A stretch of 64,000 nucleotides of DNA, taken from Bradyrhizobium tropiciagri. Lineage in GTDB: Bacteria; Pseudomonadota; Alphaproteobacteria; Rhizobiales; Xanthobacteraceae. Shown here in pieces: positions 36,021 to 44,581 of the stretch. Numbering within the stretch: the stretch's first letter is position 1; each line of letters opens with the position of its first letter. The stretch spans positions 631,501-695,500 of the forward strand of contig NZ_JAFCKF010000004.1 of the NCBI RefSeq assembly GCF_018130545.1, in the 5' to 3' direction. The translations under genes were made by a program, and so were the position numbers. The notes beneath the pieces were generated by a model, which saw only the letters and a list, made by a program, of their open reading frames with translations, ran no database searches and had not been told where the DNA came from.

Positions 36021-37598
36021 TCACCCCGTGAGACCCGCCTTACGCAATCCGTCAAGGAAGTGTTCGCGGTCGGCAATATCGCGATATCTCTCGGCGCGGA
36101 CCCGCGCGAGGTCGATAGACTTCGGGGGGATGCCTTGGCCATTCGCGTTCAGTTCACGACGCCGTGCGCTGACGAACGCGTCGGCTTCGGATTGCGCCTC
36201 GCCGAGCCGTCCCATCTGCCCGTAACAGGCCGCGAGGAGGCCGTGCGACCACCTGTCGAACCCTCGTGCCTCCATCAACGCCTTGACCGCCCGCTCGTAC
36301 TCGCGTCCCGAATAGAGCGCGAGCGCATGATACCAATGGTACAGATTTGGCGGAAAGGGATTGAGCTGTTTGGCTGTCCCGATCCATTGCAGCGCCTCGC
36401 GCCAGCGTCCCCAGTAGACCAGGATGTTGGCGTAGACGGCGGCGACATCGGCATCGTTTGGATTGAGCGCGAGCGCGCGGCTGAAGTGGATTTCGGCCTT
36501 GGCGTCTTCCTTCCGCAGGAACAGCAGCTGCGCGAAGACGCCATGAGACCAGGCGTCGCCGTCGTCGATATCGAGCGCTGTCTCCATCGCGCCAACTGCG
36601 TCGTCCAAAGTCGCTGTGGTGGGCGATTCGAGAAATGCGTCGCAGACGATCGTCCAGGCGATGTTGACATGGGCGCGGGCATATTGCGGGTCGAGGGCGA
36701 CGGCGCTTCGAAAATACGCCCTGGCCTGCGCCATGTCCTTCACAGTGAGCTGACGCCATCGTTCGTTGCCGAGCAGAACGAAGTCATAGGCGGTAATGCT
36801 GGAGGTCGGCTTGCGTCTGGCGATGTCGCGGTCGGCGTCCTCCAGCCGGCCTGGCAGGCCGGCGACGATCGCCCGGACGATCTCGTCCTGCAGGCTGAAG
36901 ATGTCTTCGAGGTCGCGGTCGTAGCGCCCGGTCCAGAGACTGTAACCGCTCCCGGCATCGAGAAGCTGGACGGTCACCCGGACGCGGCTGCCGAACTTGC
37001 GCACACTCCCTTCGGCCACATACCGGACTCCGAGCTCGCGACCGACCCTTTTGATGTCCGCCGACTTGCCCCTGTAAGCAAAGCTGGAGTGTCGCGCGAC
37101 GACGAACAACGACCTGAACCGTGACAGTTCTGCGATGATGTCTCCCGTGATCCCATCGGAGAAATAATCCTGCCCAGGATCGCCGCTCAGATTCGAAAAT
37201 GGAAGCACCGCAAGTGACGGCCCGTCGGACACGACAGGTGCCGGTGAAATGGACAGGCCAGCTCCGGATCCGGTGGTGACCGGCGGCCCGACGTAACGGT
37301 AGCCGCGGCGAGGCAGCGTCTCGATCCAGCTGGCGCCGCCTTCGACATCGGCAAGGACCCGTCGCAGGGCGGCGATCTGTACGGTGAGGTTGCTCTCCTC
37401 GATCGCAAGCCCCGGCCACGCCGCTTGCATCAATGCATCCTTGGACACCGGCGTTCCGGCGCGTGCGACAAGCTGCCGCAGCAACATCACCGCGCGCCGT
37501 CCGAGCGCGACCGGTTCGGACTCTCGAAACAGCATCTCGGCCTCTGCGTCGAGGCGGTAGGGACCGAATTCGAGGGTCGTCGCCAATATGGTCTCCAT
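36021..37598 (-). CDS. CadC-like transcriptional regulator with TolB-like and TPR regions
   Basis: A 525-residue protein. Residues 1-100 form an OmpR-type winged helix (LEFGPYRLDAEAEMLF, then LTVQIAALRRVLADV and RGYRYVGPP). About 130-240 resemble the FlgO/TolB-like domain found in adenylate-cyclase-type regulators (SLAVLPFSNLSGDPGQDYFS, GVRYVAEGSVRK). The C-terminal half contains tetratricopeptide repeats (AYFRSAVALDPQYARAHVN, HFSRALALNPNDADVAAVY). No transmembrane helix is obvious, so unlike CadC it seems soluble. It is divergent from the flavoprotein gene at 37703 (104-base gap) and may control it. Confidence 0.85.
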   Translation of the reverse strand: METILATTLEFGPYRLDAEAEMLFRESEPVALGRRAVMLLRQLVARAGTPVSKDALMQAAWPGLAIEESNLTVQIAALRRVLADVEGGASWIETLPRRGYRYVGPPVTTGSGAGLSISPAPVVSDGPSLAVLPFSNLSGDPGQDYFSDGITGDIIAELSRFRSLFVVARHSSFAYRGKSADIKRVGRELGVRYVAEGSVRKFGSRVRVTVQLLDAGSGYSLWTGRYDRDLEDIFSLQDEIVRAIVAGLPGRLEDADRDIARRKPTSSITAYDFVLLGNERWRQLTVKDMAQARAYFRSAVALDPQYARAHVNIAWTIVCDAFLESPTTATLDDAVGAMETALDIDDGDAWSHGVFAQLLFLRKEDAKAEIHFSRALALNPNDADVAAVYANILVYWGRWREALQWIGTAKQLNPFPPNLYHWYHALALYSGREYERAVKALMEARGFDRWSHGLLAACYGQMGRLGEAQSEADAFVSARRRELNANGQGIPPKSIDLARVRAERYRDIADREHFLDGLRKAGLTG

Positions 37599-37702
37599 GG
37601 CTTGGAGCCTACATTTTTCGCAACTTTTTCGGAACGGATTCATGACCCCAGGGAAACGGGCGACCATGCTGCGGCGGCGCTGAAAACCTGGAGGAGGGCT
37701 CG

Positions 37703-38920
37703 ATGCGTGAACCAAGCCATCTGGTCGAAATGGACGATCCTGTGGCCGCCCGTCGGGATCCGGACGTGATTGCCAATGCCCCGGACCGGGTTTGCCGCAT
37801 GCTCGAGGCGGTCCAAGCGCTGACCCCGCTGATCGCCGCACGGCGCAACGAGTTCGACGGCGATCGGCGATTGCCGGACGAGGTTTTCGCGGCGCTAGCC
37901 GATGCAGGCCTGTTTCGCCTGTGGCTCCCGGAACGGCTCGACGGGCCCGAACTGTCTCCCTTCGCGTTCATGCGTGTCATCGAAGCCGCCTCGGCGCTCG
38001 ACGGCTCGGTCGGCTGGCTCGCCGGCAACGGCGGCGGCATGAGCCGGATCGGCGGCTACCTTGGTGAGGCCGTCGCACGCGAGTGGTTTGCCGATCCACG
38101 TGCCTTCGTCGCCAGCTCGACCGGTGCGGTCGGCACGGCGACCCCCGTCGCGGGCGGTTATTGTCTTTCCGGGCACTGGCCGTTCGGCAGCGGCGCGCAC
38201 CACGCGACGCGCTTCATGGTGCTCGCCAGCGTCAGCCCCGCGGATCCGGCTTCGCCGCTTCTCTGCTGCTACGTCGGCCGGTCGGATGTGACCATCCTCG
38301 ACAACTGGCATGTGTCCGGACTGCGCGGCACCGGCAGTTGCGATTTCGAGGCCCGCGATATTTTCGTGCCGGCAGCTCACGTCCATCCGTTTCTCGGTCT
38401 GCAACCGACCCAACCCGGACTGCTTTATCGCATGCCGCCATCATCCGTGTTCGCGTGGAGCATCTGCGGCGTGCCGCTCGGGATTGCGTCCGGCGCTGTC
38501 AGCTCGTTCGCCGAACTTGCCTGCCGGAAAGGCCGCCCCGGAACCCGAACCGCGCTTTGCGATCGCGAAATCGTTCAGGCGACGGTCGGGCGGACCAGAG
38601 CGATGCTTCGCGCCGCCCGTGGCTTCCTGACCGATGCCATGGCGGAGTTGATCGCCGCCACGGATACGGGCGGCCAACGGCTGGTGGAGGCCCGCGCGGA
38701 CATTCGAATCGCCAACGCGCACGCGGCGGAGACCGCGATGTCCGTCACCGACATGCTGGCCGCCAGCGCGGGCGCCGCCGCCATCTTCGAGACCTGCGCC
38801 CTGGAGCGTGCGGGGCGCGACGTGCGCGCGGCGGCCAAGCACATCGCGATGAGTCCGAACAACTACATCATCGCCGGTCGGCTGGCGCTTGGGCTCGATG
38901 CCGGCTCGGCGAGGTTTTGA
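37703..38920 (+). CDS. Acyl-CoA dehydrogenase-fold flavoprotein (flavin-dependent monooxygenase-like)
   Basis: A 405-residue member of the acyl-CoA dehydrogenase superfamily, most like the HsaA/HpaH/DszC-type group-D monooxygenases that use reduced flavin from a partner reductase. Seen are ALDGSVGWLAGNGGG near 93, SGHWPFGSGAHHATRFMV near 155, VSGLRGTGSCDFEA near 203 and a C-terminal AAKHIAMSPNNYI. No catalytic base of acyl-CoA dehydrogenases is evident. No flavin reductase gene is adjacent. It is divergent from the CadC-like regulator and followed after 28 bases by an acetyltransferase gene, suggesting an operon. Confidence 0.8.
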   Translation: MREPSHLVEMDDPVAARRDPDVIANAPDRVCRMLEAVQALTPLIAARRNEFDGDRRLPDEVFAALADAGLFRLWLPERLDGPELSPFAFMRVIEAASALDGSVGWLAGNGGGMSRIGGYLGEAVAREWFADPRAFVASSTGAVGTATPVAGGYCLSGHWPFGSGAHHATRFMVLASVSPADPASPLLCCYVGRSDVTILDNWHVSGLRGTGSCDFEARDIFVPAAHVHPFLGLQPTQPGLLYRMPPSSVFAWSICGVPLGIASGAVSSFAELACRKGRPGTRTALCDREIVQATVGRTRAMLRAARGFLTDAMAELIAATDTGGQRLVEARADIRIANAHAAETAMSVTDMLAASAGAAAIFETCALERAGRDVRAAAKHIAMSPNNYIIAGRLALGLDAGSARF

Positions 38921-38948
38921 AGTAACGCATCACCTAACGGAGTGCCCA

Positions 38949-39851
38949 ATGTCTGTGGTCTGCCGGCCGGCGCGTGCGCGGGATCTGGAATTGGCCGATG
39001 CCCTTGTCGTCGCCAGCATCAACGACCTGACGGAGCGGCATGGCTTCGGGCCGATGGCCGTGCGTTCGCCGCCCGCATTTCAGCTGTTTTCGCTGAAGGA
39101 CGATGCCGGGGGTCTCTGGGTGGCCGAGGAGGGCGAGCGAATCCTCGGATTCGCCTGGAGTTGGGTCTGCGACGACATGTGGTTTCTGGCGCAGCTGTTC
39201 GTGTCACCGGACCAGCAGGGGAGGGGCGTCGGCGACGAACTGATCAGGCGGACGCTGGAACACGCCGAGCAGTCGCACGCTTCCAACCGGGTCCTCATCA
39301 CCTTCAGCTTCAACACGGTATCGCAAGGGCTCTACATTCGCCATGGACTGCTGCCGCGGTTTCCCATCTACAGTCTCAGCGCATCGCGCGAGCAGTTGAT
39401 GGGTCGTTTGCGTGGCCCACGGTACGACACGACGCCACTCGAGCCAGATGGTTCGACCCTACGTCGTCTCGCGCAAGCAGACGAGCGTGTGCTCGGCGTC
39501 TCGCGCGCAAAGCATCACCGCTACCTGATCGATGATAGCGGGGTGAGTGGGTTCAATCTCTACGACCGGAACGATTGGGTGGGGTACGCCTACGTCGATG
39601 CTGGCGGACATGTCGGGCCAGTCGCGGTCATGGAGTCCCAGCACGTCGCTCCCGCCTTCAGGACGGCGCTGCACCTTGCGGTCGAGCGCGGCTCGTCGCG
39701 TGTGTCGGCGTTCCTGCCCGGCGCAAGCGCTGCGGCTCTCAACACCGCGATGGAGCTTGGGATGCGGATCAAGTTTCCGATGTTGCTGATGTCGTCGCGC
39801 GAATTTGGCAACTGGGTCCAGTATCTGCCGCGTAACCCCGGATTCATGTGA
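38949..39851 (+). CDS. GNAT family N-acetyltransferase (tandem domain)
   Basis: A 300-residue acetyltransferase. The first GNAT domain (about 1-150) has the acetyl-CoA loop in FVSPDQQGRGVGDELIRRTL (Q/RxxGxG/A pattern). The C-terminal half (160-300) looks like a second, degenerate GNAT unit, ending in PMLLMSSREFGNW. The substrate is unknown. It likely shares a transcript with the flavoprotein gene just upstream. Confidence 0.82.
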   Translation: MSVVCRPARARDLELADALVVASINDLTERHGFGPMAVRSPPAFQLFSLKDDAGGLWVAEEGERILGFAWSWVCDDMWFLAQLFVSPDQQGRGVGDELIRRTLEHAEQSHASNRVLITFSFNTVSQGLYIRHGLLPRFPIYSLSASREQLMGRLRGPRYDTTPLEPDGSTLRRLAQADERVLGVSRAKHHRYLIDDSGVSGFNLYDRNDWVGYAYVDAGGHVGPVAVMESQHVAPAFRTALHLAVERGSSRVSAFLPGASAAALNTAMELGMRIKFPMLLMSSREFGNWVQYLPRNPGFM

Positions 39852-39905
39852 GCGTGGCTACCTGGCAAGTCATCGTGCATGCGGCCGGGGTGTCCGTTCC
39901 GCGCG

Positions 39906-40610
39906 TTACGTCAGCTCTTCCGGATCGTCGGCTGCGCGCATCCGCGCGATAAGGTCTTCCGTAGCTGTTGCACCGGCCGCCGCGATCGCGATCTCGCGCG
40001 CGAGGTTGGTGGATTCGGCCCACAGCAGGAAGAACACCAGCGGCGGCCGCTCGCGCGCCTCCAGCATCTGCCGGCAGCGCTCCGCCGCGCCGTCGAGCGC
40101 CCACCACTGCCGGGCGACGACCATGACCTTGCGGAAGCTTCGCAAGGTGCCGGAGAATTTTTGCGGATCAGCTCCCACGAGGGTGCCGCAATGGTTCAGC
40201 CAGTTCAGCCCGGCGTAGATCGCAATCCCGTAATCGTCGATCGCCGTCCCGGTGAAATCGACGACGGTCTTGTCGTGGGCGCGCTGCCGCAAGAAAGCGT
40301 CGATCATCTCCGCCTGGCGCGCCGGATCGGCGAGCAGCGACGCGTCCTTGCGCGGTACCATCGGAATATAACGCATCGCTTCGAGCCGCGTGTGCTCCCA
40401 GATCGCTCTGGCGTCGCCGAGCAGGTCGCCCGGCTTGCGCTTGCAGGCCGGATAGACCAGCACGCCATTGTCGGCGAGATCGAGATAGCGCGGCACGACC
40501 TTGTCGAGCGCGGCGAGAAACGCCGAGGGATCGCTGAGACCGCGCAAGTCGCTGGCGGCGTCCTCCGCTTGTTCAGGCTTGTTGCCGCGTGTCCAGCCGA
40601 AATTGGCCAT
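39906..40610 (-). CDS. Hypothetical protein (234 aa)
   Basis: A predicted soluble, tryptophan-containing protein with no domain that I recognise. It starts MANFGWTRGNKPEQAEDAAS and includes HDKTVVDFTGTAIDDYGIAI and RQWWALDGAAERCRQMLEAR. Coding is supported by strong third-position GC on this strand and the absence of a credible overlapping gene. There are no signal peptide or membrane segments. It is convergent with the acetyltransferase gene and divergent from the methyltransferase gene across 178 bases. Confidence 0.68.
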   Translation of the reverse strand: MANFGWTRGNKPEQAEDAASDLRGLSDPSAFLAALDKVVPRYLDLADNGVLVYPACKRKPGDLLGDARAIWEHTRLEAMRYIPMVPRKDASLLADPARQAEMIDAFLRQRAHDKTVVDFTGTAIDDYGIAIYAGLNWLNHCGTLVGADPQKFSGTLRSFRKVMVVARQWWALDGAAERCRQMLEARERPPLVFFLLWAESTNLAREIAIAAAGATATEDLIARMRAADDPEELT

Positions 40611-40788
40611 CCCCGGACGCCCCGATCTCAACCTGTGCGTCAGGTTAAATGGAAAATGCGACGAAGCAAATGCGGCATTTGCGGTTGCGCGGCCACGCCT
40701 GTTGGCCGCTGCCGGTTGACGCCGACGAGCGCCGCGCCTAGCTCATGGTTAACAGGGCAGGCTGCTGCCGCCATCCGGACCGATCGCC

Positions 40789-41409
40789 ATGACTGCTTCT
40801 GATCGCCAATCGCATTGGCAGACCGTCTATCTGACCAAGGGTGAACAGCAGGTGAGCTGGTCGCAGGCCGATCCGCAGCCATCGCTACGCCTGATCGAAT
40901 CGATCGCGCCCAGCCGCGACGCGGCGATCATCGACGTCGGCGGCGGGGCCTCGCGCCTGGTCGATGCGCTGCTTGCGAGCGGCTTCCACGATCTGACGGT
41001 GCTCGATCTCTCGGAAGCTGCGCTGGCGAGCGCCCGGGAGCGGATCGGCGCGGCCGGCGACGCGGTGCGTTGGATCGCCGGCGATGCCACGGTCTGGCAA
41101 CCGCCGCAGGCTTTCGACATCTGGCACGATCGCGCGGCGTTTCATTTTCTGGTCGAGGAGAAGGACCGCACCGCCTATCTCGAGAGACTGCATCGCGGTG
41201 TCAAGGCAGGCGGCCATGCCGTGATCGGCACCTTCGCGCTGGACGGTCCGGAAAAATGCAGCGGCCTGCCGGTGCAGCGCTATGATCCGGCAACGCTCAG
41301 CCGGATCATCGGTCCGGCGTTCGAGCTGATCGCCGAGGAGGCGCATCGACACGTCACGCCGTGGGGCGCGACGCAGTCGTTCCAATTCAGTGTGCTGCGG
41401 CGGACGTGA
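40789..41409 (+). CDS. Class I SAM-dependent methyltransferase
   Basis: A 206-residue methyltransferase with the SAM-binding loop [16 protein letters not shown] (about 47-62), the acidic residue in [11 protein letters not shown] (about 72) and [20 protein letters not shown] (about 97-116). The N-terminus [18 protein letters not shown] and the C-terminal [12 protein letters not shown] resemble thiol/thiopurine-type methyltransferases of proteobacteria. The target is unknown. A 23-base gap with AAGGAGAG separates it from the next gene, so the two are likely co-expressed. Confidence 0.87.
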   Translation: MTASDRQSHWQTVYLTKGEQQVSWSQADPQPSLRLIESIAPSRDAAIIDVGGGASRLVDALLASGFHDLTVLDLSEAALASARERIGAAGDAVRWIAGDATVWQPPQAFDIWHDRAAFHFLVEEKDRTAYLERLHRGVKAGGHAVIGTFALDGPEKCSGLPVQRYDPATLSRIIGPAFELIAEEAHRHVTPWGATQSFQFSVLRRT

Positions 41410-41432
41410 CCGGCCGCCGAAGGAGAGGTGAG

Positions 41433-41843
41433 ATGACGGACGCGCCACGGACGATCGGCGAGATCGCGAGCTACCACGCCCATGTCTACTACGATCCCAC
41501 TACGAGCCGCGGCGAAGCGGAGCGGTTGCGCCACTGGATGGGCGAGCGCTTCCTGGTGACGCTCGGGCGCTGGCACGACGTCAAGGTCGGCCCGCACGAT
41601 CAGGCGATGTACCAGGTGGCGTTTGCAGCCGAGCTGTTTCCGACCCTGGTGCCATGGCTGATGCTGAACCATGGCAGCCTGAGCATCCTTGTCCACCCCA
41701 ACACGACCAATCCGCGCCGTGATCATCGCGACGATCCGCTCTGGATCGGCACGCCGCTTGCGGTCCATGCCGACAAGCTGCCCGAAGAGGCTGAGATGGA
41801 GCAGGCGCCGTCGCCGAACACACAGCCGACATTGCGTCCCTGA
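41433..41843 (+). CDS. DOPA 4,5-dioxygenase family protein
   Basis: A 136-residue protein of the DOPA 4,5-dioxygenase/YGL-type family, which opens catechol rings with non-heme iron. Conserved histidines are in [10 protein letters not shown] (about 12-21), [18 protein letters not shown] (about 46-63) and [14 protein letters not shown] (about 79-92). It lies directly downstream of the methyltransferase gene. In bacteria these proteins have uncertain function, so ring cleavage is inferred from the family only. Confidence 0.85.
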   Translation: MTDAPRTIGEIASYHAHVYYDPTTSRGEAERLRHWMGERFLVTLGRWHDVKVGPHDQAMYQVAFAAELFPTLVPWLMLNHGSLSILVHPNTTNPRRDHRDDPLWIGTPLAVHADKLPEEAEMEQAPSPNTQPTLRP

Positions 41844-41989
41844 GCCGCGCCGGCTGATAGTGGGGATGCGTAAATTTTGAAGCGATTGTGTTACAACCAA
41901 GTCGTTTCAAACTCATCGCGTTTTGCAACGTGAGGTTAAGTCACGGTTCCTAGGCTTACCCGACAATTTCAGGGTCGGGCGCATTGGGC

Positions 41990-44371
41990 ATGTTCTTTTC
42001 GTTTCGAAGCTGGGCACTGTGGCGCGTGGTGGGGCCACTGCTGGCGATCGTGCTGCTGCTGGGCGGTCTGTCGGCCGGGAGTCTGCAGGTGATGTCCGCG
42101 GTGCGAGCCTATGTGGCGGGCGAAAGCCTGTGGTCGAAGGGCCAGAAGGACGCCATTCACGATCTTCAGATCTATGTCTCTACCGGCGCGCCGCTCTATC
42201 TGCAGAAGTTCGATGCCGCGATCGCGGTGCCGCTCGCCGATCGCACGGCGCGGCGTGCGCTGGAATCGCCTGGCAACAATGACGCCGTGGCCCGCGCCGG
42301 TTTCGCCAAGGCAGGCAATCATGATGACGACATTGGCGGCCTGATCTGGCTGTTCAAATATTTCCGCACCATGCATCACGTTGCCGGCGCGGTGACGGCC
42401 TGGCGCAATTCCGATGCGTTGCTCGATCAGCTGATCGAAATCAGGAACGAGGCCGCGAACGACGTCGCGCTGCATGATCCGTCCGCTGCGACGATCAGGC
42501 ACTGGGTCGAGCGGATCGGCGTGGTCGACGCCGCGATGAGCACGCTCGCGGTCGATTTCTCCGATCATCTGGGCAAGGCGTCGCGCCAGGTCTCTGCGCT
42601 GCTGCTGCTGGTCAATCTCGTGATCGCGGCCTGTCTGGCCGGCATCGTGCTGTTCCACACGCGGCGGATGCTGTGGCGGCGCTGGCTTGCCGAGACTGCG
42701 CTTGCGGTCGAGAAGGAGCGCGCCCAGCTCACGCTGGCCTCGATCGGCGACGCGGTCATCGTGACCACGCAGGACGATCGCGTCGGCTACATGAACGCCG
42801 CTGCGCAGCGGCTGATCACGTCGGGGCAGGACGTGACCGGCTGGCAGCTCTCGTCGCTGTTCAGCATCGCCGAGCAACCGGTGCGGGGTTCGTTCCGGGG
42901 CGCAGATGCCGACGATGAAAGCCGCCCGCAGCAGCGGCTGCTGGTGCGGCCGGATCATTCCAGCGTGCCGGTCTCGGTGGTCGAGACCCCGATCGTGCAT
43001 GCCGGCGAGCCGGCCGGCCGCGTCATGATCATTCACGACATGACCGCGGAACGGCGGCTGGTCGAGGAATTGGCCTGGGCCGCCTCGCACGATGCGCTCA
43101 CCGGTCTTGCGAACCGGCGGCAGTTCGAGTTCGAGCTGCACAAGGCGATGTCGGGCGCGCCGGCCGCGGGCGCCGACCTGATGCTGATCGACCTCGATCA
43201 GTTCAAGATCGTCAACGACACCTGCGGCCACATGGCCGGCGACCGGCTGCTGAAGCAGGTGGCGCGGCTGCTGGCCGCCGAGGTCGGCGACAGCGGGTTG
43301 GTAGCGCGGCTCGGCGGCGACGAGTTCGGCATCCTGCTGCGCGACGACGGCTCGGCCACGCATGACGTTGCGGCCGACGTCGCAGAGCGGATCAGGGCCG
43401 TGGTCGAGCAGTCGAACTTCGTCCATGAGGGCTCGAGCTTCCGGATCAGCGCCAGCATCGGCTTGGTCGGGTTGGCTGACAGCGCCGGCGTGCAGGACGC
43501 GTTGCGCCTCGCCGATGTCGCCTGCTTCCTCGCCAAGGACAAGGGACGCAACCGCGTCCAGGAGCACCGTCCGTCCGATACCGGCATGGCGGTGCGGGTC
43601 GCCGAGATGAGCTGGGTCAATCGCATCCGCAAGGGATTGGACGAGGGTCGCTTCTGCCTTTACGAGCAGGAGATCCGTCCGATGAACGGCATGCTCAAGG
43701 GCAACGACCGGCGCGAGCTGTTGCTGCGGCTGCGCGACGAGAGCGGCGCCCTGGTGCCGCCCGGCAGCTTCCTGCCCGCGGCCGAACGCTACGGGCTGAT
43801 GCCGCTGATCGACCGCTGGGTGGTGCGCCGCGCCTTCGAGATCATCGCCGAGCGCAAACACCACCCGCGCAAGATCGCGAGCTACGCCATCAATCTCTCC
43901 GGCGCCACCATCGGCGACGGCGACTTCGTCGATTTCGTCGCCGGGCTGTTTGCCGAGCTTGATGTTTCACCGGCCGTGGTGTGTTTCGAGATCACCGAGA
44001 CCAGCGCGATCTCCAATCTCGACGAGGCCCAGACCTTCATCGCGCGGCTGCGCGAGATCGGCTGCAGCTTCTCGCTCGACGATTTCGGCACCGGCATGTC
44101 CTCGATCGCCTATCTCAAGCACCTGCCGGTCGACATCATCAAGATCGACGGCTCGTTCGTGAAGGAGATCCTGAACAGCAAGGTCGATCGCGCGATGGTC
44201 GAGATGATCACCAAGACCGCCAAGATCATGCAGAAGCAGGTGGTCGCGGAGTTCGTCGAGAGCCTCGCGATTCTGGACGAACTGCGCCAGATCGGGGTCG
44301 ACTACGTCCAGGGCTACGCCATCGGGAAGCCGGTGCCGGTGCTTACCCTGCGCGAGGAAAAGATCGCCTGA
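41990..44371 (+). CDS. Membrane PAS-GGDEF-EAL protein (c-di-GMP metabolism)
   Basis: A 793-residue inner-membrane signalling protein. Two hydrophobic helices (about 8-33 and 203-222) bracket a periplasmic sensing region; then come a PAS-like domain (about 240-340), a GGDEF domain with intact LGGDEFGILLR, and an EAL domain. The RxxD feedback site is not seen before GGDEF. In the EAL part the signature reads ELLLRL instead of EALLRW; the other metal and catalytic residues are present (NLSGATIGD, FEITETSAI, LDDFGTGMSSIAYLK, IKIDGSFVKEI). The protein could make and/or degrade c-di-GMP. The ATG at 41990 is chosen; a TTG two codons earlier is also open. A terminator follows. Confidence 0.88.
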   Translation: MFFSFRSWALWRVVGPLLAIVLLLGGLSAGSLQVMSAVRAYVAGESLWSKGQKDAIHDLQIYVSTGAPLYLQKFDAAIAVPLADRTARRALESPGNNDAVARAGFAKAGNHDDDIGGLIWLFKYFRTMHHVAGAVTAWRNSDALLDQLIEIRNEAANDVALHDPSAATIRHWVERIGVVDAAMSTLAVDFSDHLGKASRQVSALLLLVNLVIAACLAGIVLFHTRRMLWRRWLAETALAVEKERAQLTLASIGDAVIVTTQDDRVGYMNAAAQRLITSGQDVTGWQLSSLFSIAEQPVRGSFRGADADDESRPQQRLLVRPDHSSVPVSVVETPIVHAGEPAGRVMIIHDMTAERRLVEELAWAASHDALTGLANRRQFEFELHKAMSGAPAAGADLMLIDLDQFKIVNDTCGHMAGDRLLKQVARLLAAEVGDSGLVARLGGDEFGILLRDDGSATHDVAADVAERIRAVVEQSNFVHEGSSFRISASIGLVGLADSAGVQDALRLADVACFLAKDKGRNRVQEHRPSDTGMAVRVAEMSWVNRIRKGLDEGRFCLYEQEIRPMNGMLKGNDRRELLLRLRDESGALVPPGSFLPAAERYGLMPLIDRWVVRRAFEIIAERKHHPRKIASYAINLSGATIGDGDFVDFVAGLFAELDVSPAVVCFEITETSAISNLDEAQTFIARLREIGCSFSLDDFGTGMSSIAYLKHLPVDIIKIDGSFVKEILNSKVDRAMVEMITKTAKIMQKQVVAEFVESLAILDELRQIGVDYVQGYAIGKPVPVLTLREEKIA

Positions 44372-44383
44372 GTCGCCGAAATT

Positions 44384-44404
44384 GTCCCGAATCGGGACTT
44401 TTTT
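44384..44404 (+). terminator. Rho-independent terminator after the GGDEF-EAL gene
   Basis: GTCCCG (44384-44389), a 3-base loop, CGGGAC (44393-44398) and six T residues (44399-44404) begin 13 bases after the stop codon. Confidence 0.85.
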
Positions 44405-44581
44405 GGCCGTTTTAGCCCGCCCAGGGCTGATTCTCTGGCACTTTCCATCCGAAAAACGTTTAAAAAACCTGTCGTTGGCCGCTTCGTCTCGATTATGCCT
44501 TACTCTAATTCCCTGATATGATGAGTGATCGGTGAATCCCATGTGGGCCGGATAACAGGCTCCAGAGCACCGTACTTGGGG

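Noticed and set aside
41969-43864. Open frame of 631 codons on the minus strand
   Set aside because: It is antisense to the GGDEF-EAL gene, whose domains are unmistakable.
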